This document shows, in pieces, positions 16,778-24,275 of a DNA stretch of 46,256 nt (positions are counted from its first letter, which is position 1; every line of letters starts with the position of its first letter). Made by a program: the position numbers and the translations under genes. The notes beneath the pieces were generated by a model, which ran no database searches, was not told the DNA's origin, and saw nothing but the letters and a program-made list of their open reading frames with translations. The stretch is from the NCBI GenBank assembly GCA_021373255.1, contig JAJFTD010000198.1, positions 1 to 46,256 on the forward strand, written 5' to 3'. This stretch comes from a bacterium (GTDB lineage Bacteria > Armatimonadota > UBA5829).

Positions 16778-17920
16778 TTAAAGAGCGGCCGCCTCGCGAT
16801 CGAGTATTTCCCAGGCTTTACTAATATAAAATTTATAGTTTTCCAGGGGTGTGCCGTTGGGAATGCGGTGGTCGAGGCCAAGAATGCAACCGCCAGTGCG
16901 CACCATCGGGGGAATCTTGTATTCCAGTTCGGCTGTAATCGCATCCTTGGTGCTACGCAGGACGTGTTTATCGATGCCACCGGAGAACGCGAGCTTTGCG
17001 CCATATTGCTCCCGCACCTTTACAATGTCCATTCCGGCAGCAGGCTCCATCGGATACATCACATTGAGCCCTGCATCGAGGAACTCCGAGATGACACCAT
17101 CCATATTGCCATCAGAATCCTGGCTGAATAACCTTGCTCCGCGTGTCTCCAGCATGTCCCATATCTTGCGATAATACGGCTTGATGAACTCGGTTACCTG
17201 TCTCGGGCCAGCAAGCGGGCCACTCTTACCTGCCATGTCTTCGTGGACACACAGTTCGTCTACCTGCACTGTTGCTGATACGCGGTCCATGACTTTATAA
17301 ACCGTGTCTCCGATAGTTTCCAGCATGTCGTGGATCAACTCGGGCTGCGTGTAGAACGCCACACAGAGCTCTTCTTCACCCATAAGCTGCCTGGGCTCAT
17401 CGAATCCGCCGGGCATTGGGACCATTATTGCACAGCCGTTTTCTATATTAGTCCTTGCGATCTGCTCCCAGTTCTCTGGGAAACGCTCCTCGGAGAACTG
17501 ATAGTGGTGTTTGATCTTCAGCCAGTCATCCATGTTCTTCACAGGATAATCCAGCGGCAGGGGAATGGTAGCAAAGCCTTTAGCCAACTTCATGGTACGG
17601 CCCATAGAGTCGCGGATGATCTGGTAGTCCTCGCTGTCTTCTAGCACAACGGATGCGTCTCCTCCTATCCAGCCGACTCTGAGAGGCATCCAGTGGGTCA
17701 TAGGGCAGCGGAACTTGAATGCGGAAAAGTCGAGCTCCTCCGTTGTGGCGCCTTGCTCCGCCCATTCGTCCTTAAGCCCGATCAGCGGCCCGAATATCTC
17801 GGTGAACAACGGCCGCGTATTGGATTTGAATGTCATGTAGTCAAGATATTCTTCTCGCCTTACTACGGGGGTCTTTTTGATCGCAAGTGAGTCGTGCGAA
17901 AGGTTTCTTGCTCGTGCCAT
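16778..17920 (-). CDS. Uroporphyrinogen-decarboxylase family protein, paralogue 2
   Basis: A 380-residue URO-D superfamily protein. DELCVHEDMAGKSGPLAGPRQVTEFIKPYYRKIWDML and LFSQDSDGNMDGVISEFLDAGLNVMYPMEPAAGMDIVKVRE are the diagnostic stretches. They place a likely ligand Asp and the family's EPAAGMD loop. The end reads GGCILGLDHRIPNGTPLENYKFYI, typical of the subgroup abundant in Armatimonadota, Lentisphaerae and Planctomycetes. Function is inferred as methyl transfer or demethylation of an unknown substrate. GGAGG lies 5 nt before the ATG. It is the first gene of the run with the Fe-S aldo/keto reductase. Confidence 0.88.
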   Translation of the reverse strand: MARARNLSHDSLAIKKTPVVRREEYLDYMTFKSNTRPLFTEIFGPLIGLKDEWAEQGATTEELDFSAFKFRCPMTHWMPLRVGWIGGDASVVLEDSEDYQIIRDSMGRTMKLAKGFATIPLPLDYPVKNMDDWLKIKHHYQFSEERFPENWEQIARTNIENGCAIMVPMPGGFDEPRQLMGEEELCVAFYTQPELIHDMLETIGDTVYKVMDRVSATVQVDELCVHEDMAGKSGPLAGPRQVTEFIKPYYRKIWDMLETRGARLFSQDSDGNMDGVISEFLDAGLNVMYPMEPAAGMDIVKVREQYGAKLAFSGGIDKHVLRSTKDAITAELEYKIPPMVRTGGCILGLDHRIPNGTPLENYKFYISKAWEILDREAAAL

Positions 17921-17943
17921 GATTCCTCCAGAGATGAGTTAGT

Positions 17944-17960
17944 GATGCGTTCGACGCATC
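17944..17960 (-). terminator. Hairpin between mutS2 and the URO-D operon
   Basis: GATGCGT-TCG-ACGCATC is a perfect 7-bp stem. A second small palindrome (GAGCGAATCGCTC) lies at about 17982-17994. There are no strong T-runs. The hairpins may partly separate mutS2 from the downstream operon. Confidence 0.4.
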
Positions 17961-18008
17961 GCCTGGCTTATCCTTCGGAAAGAGCGAATCGCTCGGGAGG
18001 TAGTCATG

Positions 18009-20375
18009 TTAACCCTTCATTTGCACCACAGTAACGCCTGACCCGCCTTCATCCTGCTCTCCAAGACGATAGCTCTTCACGCCCCTGTGTGAGCGAAGAT
18101 AGTCCCACACCGCGCTGCGCATCTGGCCGGTGCCTTTTCCGTGGACTATTCTCACGCTATCCATACCGGCGGCCATGGCATCGTCGAGGTACTTATCCAA
18201 GTCGATCAGTGCAGGCTCCACACGCATTCCCCTGAGATGGATTTCCGGAGTAAACTCGCGAGCCTTTTGTATCCCGATGCTATTGTCGGCTCTTTGCGGC
18301 TTGACCTCCTGTTCAGGCACGCCTTTCGCCTGACGAAGCGATGAGATAGGCACGGTAACACGCATATTGCCTACCATTACCACAACCTTACCCGCTTCAG
18401 GCGGCTCGGCGATCTCACCGTCACGATCCACACCAGCGATACGCACACGTGAACCTACCGCCAGCACGGTATCCCGCGAGAGTTTCTCTTCTTTGACCTG
18501 TTTGGCTTCGACTCGCTTCACAGTCTCGCGCTCAAGCTGGTCTATAAGCTTTTCAGCTTTCTTCTTCAAGTCCTGAGCCCGCGCGGAGTCGGCTTTTTGG
18601 GCAGCGAGTTCTTCAAGGGTGCGTTCGAGTTTACGCGAGAATGTGTCGATCACATTCTCAGCGCGTTCTTTAGTTTTATGCTCCACGCGGCTCTTGAGAG
18701 TTTCGATTCCACCTAACTGCTGTTCATAACGCTGCTTCAACTGCTCTGCGTCACGGCTGATCTGTTCCGCGGCTCTGCGCTGCTCGGCGGCGACGCGGTG
18801 GCTTTCTTCAATGCGTCTGATCAGCTCATCGGAAGCCACGGCATGGGTGGCAACATTCTCCTTCGCGGCATCAATGATCACAGAGTCCAGCCCCAGCCTT
18901 GCTGCGATCACGAACGCGTTGCTGCTCCCCGGAATGCCAACCAACAGCCGGTAAGTGGGGCGCAGGCTAACAGGGTCGAACTCCACGCTGGCATTCTCGA
19001 CACCATCGCGCATGTAGGCGTATTCCTTAAGCTCCCCATAGTGGGTTGTAGCGACAGTCTTTGCGTCGTGCTCCAGCAGAAAGTCTAAAATGGCTTTAGC
19101 CAGCGCTGCGCCCTCAGCGGGATCAGTACCAGCGCCCAGTTCATCGAGCAGCACCAGTGAGTTCTTTGTTGCGCCCCTGGTGATGCGGACAATGTTATTG
19201 AGGTGCGCGGAGAAGGTGGAAAGCGACTGCTCTATGCTCTGCTCGTCACCTATATCAGCATAAATATTCTCGTATATCGCAAGCTCGGTCCCTGGCAGGG
19301 CGGGCACATGCATTCCACACGCCGCCATCAGCGACAGCAGCCCAACAGTCTTCAGAGCAACCGTTTTCCCACCAGTATTTGGACCAGTAATGAGAAGGAT
19401 GCTGAACTTTTCGCCAAGTTGGAGATCGATGGGGACCACATCTCCCTCAAGCAATGGGTGGCGACCCGCAAGCATCTCTATCCGGCCTTCGTCGTTCAGG
19501 AATGGAGCGCAGGCACCCTGCAGAATGCTTAGCTTTGCGCGGGCGGTAATGGCGTCAATCAAGCCCACAACATTGAGCGTGGCAATTATACGATCACTCA
19601 CTGCTGCCACTTGAGCCGTGAGTCCAGCCAGTACTTTCTCTACTTCTTCACGCTCACGCACGACGAGTTGCTTGCGTTTGTTACCCAGTTCCACAACACC
19701 AGCAGGTTCGATGAACAATGTCGCCCCTGACGAACTGGCATCGTGAACTATCCCCGGAAACTGCCCCCTATGGTCGGATTTGATGGGGATGCAATAACGG
19801 TCGCTGCGGATGGTGATGACGGGTTCCTGGATAATAGTCTTGTAGGCGCTGCCCTGCAAGTAGGAGTTCATTTTCTCCGTTATGCGAGACTGCGTGGTGC
19901 GCAGTTCTGACCGTACACTGCCAAGCGCGTGGCTGGCGGAATCCATCACTTCTCCGCTGGATGCAATGGCCCCGGATATAGCACGTTCTACTGCATTGAA
20001 CTGCTCAATATCGCTGCCAAGATCACCCATTATGGGATATTTCGGACCCATCTTCGCCAGAAACTGCCCCAGCCGTTTCGTGCCCTGGAGGGTGTAGAGC
20101 ACGGACAGCAGTTCCGTTGGCTGCAGCAGTGCCTCGACCGCCGCCCGCTCGACAAAGTGGCGGATGTCTTCTATGCCGCCGAATGGTATGTTCCCCTCAT
20201 AATCAAGGATCGCGCGGGCCTCGCTGGTCTCCTGCTGCCTGCGCCTCGCCACGGCTAAATCAGTAGCCGGGTAGGATAAACCCGCAACCTCTTGCCCCAG
20301 TGAACACGCCGCCTGGCTTTGCAGCTTCGCTATTATCTTATCGAACTCAAGAACTTTGAGTGTGTGTTGTTCCAT
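18009..20375 (-). CDS. mutS2: MutS2 protein
   Basis: A 788-residue MutS2 protein, which acts in anti-recombination and in rescue of collided ribosomes. It starts MEQHTLKVLEFDKIIAKL. Walker A is LLITGPNTGGKTVALKT near residue 330, and Walker B is SLVLLDELGAGTDPAEG. A long coiled coil (about 510-620, rich in E, K, R and Q) precedes the KOW-like segment and the C-terminal Smr domain. In Smr the conserved LDLRG/LDLHG site reads IHLRG, while HGKGTG is intact, so nuclease activity may be altered. ATG 20375 is preferred over 20420. The promoter TATAAT ends about 10 nt upstream, so the longer frame would begin upstream of transcription. Confidence 0.95.
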   Translation of the reverse strand: MEQHTLKVLEFDKIIAKLQSQAACSLGQEVAGLSYPATDLAVARRRQQETSEARAILDYEGNIPFGGIEDIRHFVERAAVEALLQPTELLSVLYTLQGTKRLGQFLAKMGPKYPIMGDLGSDIEQFNAVERAISGAIASSGEVMDSASHALGSVRSELRTTQSRITEKMNSYLQGSAYKTIIQEPVITIRSDRYCIPIKSDHRGQFPGIVHDASSSGATLFIEPAGVVELGNKRKQLVVREREEVEKVLAGLTAQVAAVSDRIIATLNVVGLIDAITARAKLSILQGACAPFLNDEGRIEMLAGRHPLLEGDVVPIDLQLGEKFSILLITGPNTGGKTVALKTVGLLSLMAACGMHVPALPGTELAIYENIYADIGDEQSIEQSLSTFSAHLNNIVRITRGATKNSLVLLDELGAGTDPAEGAALAKAILDFLLEHDAKTVATTHYGELKEYAYMRDGVENASVEFDPVSLRPTYRLLVGIPGSSNAFVIAARLGLDSVIIDAAKENVATHAVASDELIRRIEESHRVAAEQRRAAEQISRDAEQLKQRYEQQLGGIETLKSRVEHKTKERAENVIDTFSRKLERTLEELAAQKADSARAQDLKKKAEKLIDQLERETVKRVEAKQVKEEKLSRDTVLAVGSRVRIAGVDRDGEIAEPPEAGKVVVMVGNMRVTVPISSLRQAKGVPEQEVKPQRADNSIGIQKAREFTPEIHLRGMRVEPALIDLDKYLDDAMAAGMDSVRIVHGKGTGQMRSAVWDYLRSHRGVKSYRLGEQDEGGSGVTVVQMKG

Positions 20376-20385
20376 AATCAAATAT

Positions 20386-20414
20386 ATTATACCAGGGCAA
20401 CAGCATACCGTCAG
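20386..20414 (-). promoter_or_regulatory. Promoter of mutS2, implying a leaderless mRNA
   Basis: On the minus strand CTGACG (20409-20414), 17 bp, TATAAT (20386-20391). The ATG is at 20375, leaving a leader of 0-5 nt. No Shine-Dalgarno sequence is visible. Confidence 0.6.
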
Positions 20415-20522
20415 CCTCATCTTTACTATTCCGCATACGTTTGGCTATAGGTGCACTGGGATACCTTCTGTGTAAAATGGCGCGGTGAACGCTGAAACCG
20501 CACCTGCAAGGAGGCAACAGAG

Positions 20523-21122
20523 TTGGCACAGGAATCAATGGTCAATGGAATCCCGGTTGATAAACTTACAAGCGTAATTGATGTCCTCAAGGGCAACAAA
20601 GAAGCAGCCCAGTTTACTTTTCGTGCAAAGAACAGGTGGGCGGGAGGCGCAGCAGCTTTCACGTCGATTCAGGATTTCTCCGCCGCCGGACAAGAGGACA
20701 TATCTCGCCCGTATCCCTTTGTTATGGAAGCTGGCGAGCCCGAAGTCCTACTTGGTATCGACAATGCCCCCAATGCCACTGAGGCATTATTGCACGCACT
20801 CGCTTGCTGTCTCAACGCATCTTTTATCTTCCATGCCGCAGCCCGAGGCGTAACCGTTCAGGAATTAGAGCTGGACATGGAGGGCGATCTCGATATTCGA
20901 GGCTTTCTGGGCATAGACGACAAGGTGCGCAACGGCTATAACCAGATTCGCGTATTGTTCAAAGTGAAAGCCGACGCATCGGAGGAGCAAGTGCGAGAGC
21001 TGGTTCAACTTGCGCAGAAACGTTCACCAGTCTTTGATATCGTCACCCACGAGGTTCCGGTTAATGCCAGTATGGAACTTGTGGGAGCTGGAACAGAACA
21101 CCCTGTGCAGGCGAGCATATAA
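20523..21122 (+). CDS. OsmC family protein
   Basis: A 199-residue OsmC/Ohr-fold protein; relatives reduce organic hydroperoxides. ATEALLHALACCLNASFIFHA holds the first conserved cysteine region. The second site reads QKRSPVFDIVTHEVPV, with Ser in place of the peroxidatic partner Cys. It therefore belongs to the OsmC subgroup without the Cys pair, and a peroxidase role is not assured. TTG start with AAGGAGG 8 nt upstream. Monocistronic, divergent from mutS2 and ended by the hairpin at 21138. Confidence 0.88.
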   Translation: MAQESMVNGIPVDKLTSVIDVLKGNKEAAQFTFRAKNRWAGGAAAFTSIQDFSAAGQEDISRPYPFVMEAGEPEVLLGIDNAPNATEALLHALACCLNASFIFHAAARGVTVQELELDMEGDLDIRGFLGIDDKVRNGYNQIRVLFKVKADASEEQVRELVQLAQKRSPVFDIVTHEVPVNASMELVGAGTEHPVQASI

Positions 21123-21137
21123 CCTGCATTAAGAAGA

Positions 21138-21164
21138 GAGGCGGTCTCTCAGCTAGGCCGCCTC
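21138..21164. terminator. Shared terminator between osmC and the CPBP gene
   Basis: GAGGCGG (21138-21144) pairs perfectly with CCGCCTC (21158-21164). On the minus strand the hairpin is followed by TCTTCTTAA, a U-rich tail. On the plus strand it is followed by AAAATC. It most likely ends the CPBP transcript and may act both ways. Confidence 0.65.
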
Positions 21165-21180
21165 AAAATCAGGATCAAAA

Positions 21181-21789
21181 TCATGTAAATGCTCTCAAAT
21201 GCACCGCAATTACGATACTCACATCGGCTATCACATGTGTGATGATCGGGAATAGCAGGCCACCGGTGGCGATACGGAGCATACGCCACAGCCATCCGGC
21301 GAAAGCACAGGCACAAAACACGGGAACTGCCCAAATCGGGCTTGCAAACGCAAGCAGAACCAGTGAGTGATAACCGCCAAACAGTAGGTCGTTCCCTACC
21401 GGTTTGAGCGTAACCGACATCAAACAGCCGCGCCAGAAGAACTCCTCGATGGTGGAATTAACGACGCTGAAGTAGACGGCGAGATAAGGCCACGTGTGCC
21501 TGCTAACGCCGAAATCCGCAAGTCTATTGGCAATCGTCGAACCGTTGTGGCTCATACATGGCCAGAGGAAATACATAGCAACTCCCCCAAGGGAGAATAC
21601 GCAGGCAGCCAAAGGCAGCCACAATAACCTGGCATTAACTTTGCGCTCTGCAGGTTTTCGGTTCCATAAAGCCAGAATAGCAGCAAGCATTCCGGCATGA
21701 TACAGACCGAGGGCCGCCCAAGCGCTATGATAACCATACAATGCCAGGCCTACAGCAAAGTATGGTATTAGTGGAATTGCTCTACGCAT
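21181..21789 (-). CDS. CPBP family intramembrane metalloprotease
   Basis: A 202-residue membrane protein with about six hydrophobic segments and the CPBP (Abi) glutamate motif STIEEFFWRG. The later His region is ITHVIADV. Relatives are Rce1-like membrane proteases, some linked to bacteriocin immunity or protein maturation. No clear ribosome-binding site precedes the ATG. Its start abuts the nitrate reductase fragment of the decayed locus, so the upstream region may have been lost in that rearrangement. Confidence 0.83.
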   Translation of the reverse strand: MRRAIPLIPYFAVGLALYGYHSAWAALGLYHAGMLAAILALWNRKPAERKVNARLLWLPLAACVFSLGGVAMYFLWPCMSHNGSTIANRLADFGVSRHTWPYLAVYFSVVNSTIEEFFWRGCLMSVTLKPVGNDLLFGGYHSLVLLAFASPIWAVPVFCACAFAGWLWRMLRIATGGLLFPIITHVIADVSIVIAVHLRAFT

Positions 21790-21825
21790 ATACTACATGT
21801 TCGCCGTTTTCTCGCATCCACCTGC

Positions 21826-22065
21826 TTGTAGAGCGGAACTTGCCGACCTTGTGCTTCCGGCTGCTCTGTGGGGCGAGAAGATAGGATGCTTTACGAACGT
21901 AGACCGCACCTGTCACATTTCCCACAAGGCTGTCGACCCGCCCGGAGAGGCGAAATCTGACCTCGACATTTTCCTTGACTACGCTAGGCGGATGGATTTT
22001 AAGAACAAAGATGGTGCCCCACTTGTGAAGTGGGATGGTTCGGAGGGAGCATTCGAGACCTGGGG
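21826..22065 (+). pseudogene. Fragment of molybdopterin-dependent nitrate reductase
   Basis: Reading on the plus strand, about 80 residues (RAELADLVLPAALWGEKIGC onwards, including NVDRTCHISHKAVDPPGEA and DIFLDYARRMDF) match the internal part of NarB/NasC-type nitrate reductases, typically read as AELADVVLPAAMWGEK. Neither the N-terminal Fe-S part nor the C-terminal cofactor part is present. The frame then continues antisense through the transporter gene. It is a remnant about one tenth the length of the enzyme. It sits beside other damaged molybdenum genes. Confidence 0.8.
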
Positions 22066-22107
22066 GCACGACTTGGAGACCGGGGCAGCAGTCACGGAGG
22101 GTGTGTA

Positions 22108-22734
22108 TCAGGTCGCGGCGAGTCTACCCGCAGTCACGCGCTCGCCGTCGTTACCGAAGTACTTGAGCGCGCAGTCGCGAGTTGCTACTATTGAGTTTCC
22201 AAGAGTAAGCGGAATCTGCGGGAGGACGAGGGCGGTCAGAGCAATAGCGAAATCGTTCAGCGACGGGAGCAGCCCGGCATGCGGAGCATGCACTCCGGTA
22301 AGTGTTGAACCCACCCCGCTGTAGTAATGCATCGCGAGTTTTGCCCCGGTCTTCATCATCAAGAGTCCCAGTCCCAGTTGCAGCCCTCTCACAAACACTC
22401 GCGGAAACAGAGAGTCCATCTTCCCGATCAGGCGCGTTGCGGCAAGAAAAAGCAAGATGGCAGACATGAGGAGAGCGGCGGCGGCGATCTGTGGCCTTGT
22501 TGCCCCCGTGGCAATTGCAATCATCGCGGTCGCCTTAAGTGGCTGGACAGGCACCGGAAGTTTATAGTAGAGTCCTACAAATATGTAAGTCAGTCCCAAA
22601 AGGGCAAATGCGGTACCTGGAGAGATACCGTTGTATATGATGAGGCTGAGTGTCAGTGGCAGGAGGGTACCGATGTCTCCAAATGCACCCACAAACTCGT
22701 GCCGTGTGAGGCGCAGAGGCCTGGCTTCCTCCAT
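22108..22734 (-). pseudogene. Truncated molybdate/sulfate transporter (MOT1-type)
   Basis: A 208-residue protein starting RLTRHEFVGAFGDIGTLLPLTLSL, the hallmark of MOT1-type molybdate permeases, with about five hydrophobic helices. It ends shortly after the conserved PQIPLTLGNSIVATRD and ALKYFGNDGERVTAGRLA, where full proteins of about 370 residues continue. The break falls near 22110 and runs into the nitrate reductase fragment in opposite orientation. The missing helices would likely abolish transport. Its ATG directly follows the moeA stop codon. Confidence 0.85.
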
Positions 22735-23270
22735 CTACCAGCACTCCCATAGCAGGATTGACACCGTTTCACCGGAAGACATGCCACCGCAATCTTCGGG
22801 CACAACTATGTAGGAGTTAGCACCCAGCATCGAACTCATTCGCGCCGAGCCCTGGTCTCCCGTGGGGGTAGCGCGGTAGCTGTCCTCCGACCACAGCGTT
22901 ACCGCTCTGATGAACTCCCTGCGGCCCTTTTTGTGACTGACATCGCCTTCAAGCACGCCAGTCACTGTGCTGAGCACCGGATCATTAACGCCAGACATTT
23001 TCAAAAGTGCTGGTCGGACGAAGACGTCAAAGGCTACCATTGATGAAACTGGGTTTCCGGGCAGGCCGAACACTGGGCAGTTGCCGATATGGCCATATGC
23101 AAGAAGCTTAGGTCGCAAGTCGCGCAGACATCCTGCGCAAGCACCCGTCCCGAACTTGTGGACAGAGAAACTGTCTCGCTTGCTGTTCGTGGAATGGTGC
23201 CAAGTATTGTCTGTAGCGCCTGCTCCACACTGATCAGATCACTTTTTATGGTGTTTGTCATTGATGGCAC
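22735..23270 (-). pseudogene. moeA: Broken moeA (molybdopterin molybdenumtransferase)
   Basis: The 5' part from GTG 23270 reads SDLISVEQALQTILG and SLSTSSGRVLAQDVCAT, the normal MoeA start. Near 23125 it jumps, out of frame, to DLRPKLLAYGHIGNCPVFGLPGNPVSSMVAF, which belongs near residue 290 of a normal 400-residue MoeA. The middle (about 240 residues, including the DNSAMDGYA motif and most of the catalytic domain) is missing. The 3' part then reads on to the true stop at 22735. A deletion plus frameshift inactivates it. GGAGGT at the end of moaA would have been its ribosome-binding site. Confidence 0.88.
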
Positions 23271-23275
23271 GACCG

Positions 23276-24205
23276 TTAACCTCCTATTGAGAACATAGAG
23301 ATAACCGGCAAGCTGGCTTCGGTTTGCGACGATGTTCGCTGCTTCATAACCTGGGAATGCTCGAGCAATGCCGCGATTACGTCATCGGCGCGGGGATCAC
23401 GGGCAATATGCAGCATATCATAAGTAGCGGATAGCCTGAGGCAAGGTTTCAGTGACCCCGCGCAAGTAAGTCTGATCCGGTTGCACATCCTGCAAAATGG
23501 TTCAGTCATGGGGGCTATAATGCCAACACACCCTTTGGCTCCGGGTATTTGGTAAGTCTTCGCGGTAGAGATCCCTGTTAATGGAACCGGCACAAGTTCT
23601 CCAAGCAAGTCCCTAATCTCCTGAGCGGGCACAAAGAATGTGTTCCAATCCAGTGCCGATCCATCCAGCGGCATCAACTCAATGAACCGAGTCTCGATAG
23701 GCAGGTCACGACTGAGCGCCGCGATAACCGGGACCTCGCCATCGTTTATCCCCCGCATCACGACAGTGTTTGTCATAACCGAATCGAGACTATCGAGACT
23801 GATGTTGATGTTGGTGACTCCCACCTGCCTCAATTGATGCGCACATCGGGCCAGATTCACCCCATTAGTAGTAAGGCCCACAGAACGTATGCCTGGAGCC
23901 GATGCTATCACGTGTGCGATCTCCGGCAGGTCCTCCCGCATTAGAGGCTCACCCCCGGTGATGCGGACTTTCTCGATGCCGGCCCGAGCAAGAATGTTGA
24001 CAATGGACCTGATGTCGCCCAGTGACAGGGGCGGTATCTGCCTGGTGGAGCAGTTGGCAGGACGACAGTATATGCAGCACTGGTTACAGTTGTCTGTCAC
24101 GGACAGCCGCAGGTATGTCGGCCGCACAGGACTGTCGTGTTCTTCGGCGACAGGGCAGTTCGCATGTTCTGTGACCGGCGGCACAACATCCACAGGCTGC
24201 TTCAT
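23276..24205 (-). CDS. moaA: MoaA-like GTP 3',8-cyclase with internal deletion
   Basis: A 309-residue radical-SAM enzyme for the first step of molybdenum cofactor synthesis. The CNQCCIYC motif fits CxxxCxxC, GGEP binds SAM, FCRMCNRIRLTCAGSLKPCL holds the second Fe-S cluster, and the C-terminus ends in the required Gly-Gly (MFSIGG). However NINISLDSLDSV runs straight into TNTVVMRGIND. Normal MoaA has about 28 more residues there (the REITRGG...VLAGIDAA strand-helix unit). The gap is in frame and next to a direct repeat AGTCTCGAT. This probably cripples the barrel, so it is likely a decaying gene. An in-frame survivor with residual activity is possible. Confidence 0.75.
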   Translation of the reverse strand: MKQPVDVVPPVTEHANCPVAEEHDSPVRPTYLRLSVTDNCNQCCIYCRPANCSTRQIPPLSLGDIRSIVNILARAGIEKVRITGGEPLMREDLPEIAHVIASAPGIRSVGLTTNGVNLARCAHQLRQVGVTNINISLDSLDSVMTNTVVMRGINDGEVPVIAALSRDLPIETRFIELMPLDGSALDWNTFFVPAQEIRDLLGELVPVPLTGISTAKTYQIPGAKGCVGIIAPMTEPFCRMCNRIRLTCAGSLKPCLRLSATYDMLHIARDPRADDVIAALLEHSQVMKQRTSSQTEASLPVISMFSIGG

Positions 24206-24275
24206 AATAATTTGGTATTACCTGGAGCCAGTGTGTGGAAACCTGCTTGCATCAGGCGGGGTGCGCCACCGCTGT

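Noticed and set aside
21797-21825. Start codon for the nitrate reductase fragment
   Set aside because: The ATG there lacks a ribosome-binding site, and the homology begins inside the enzyme at RAELAD, so it is not a genuine gene start.
22066-22324. Continuation of the nitrate reductase fragment as one plus-strand gene
   Set aside because: After about 22065 the frame is antisense to the MOT1 transporter and no longer resembles the enzyme.
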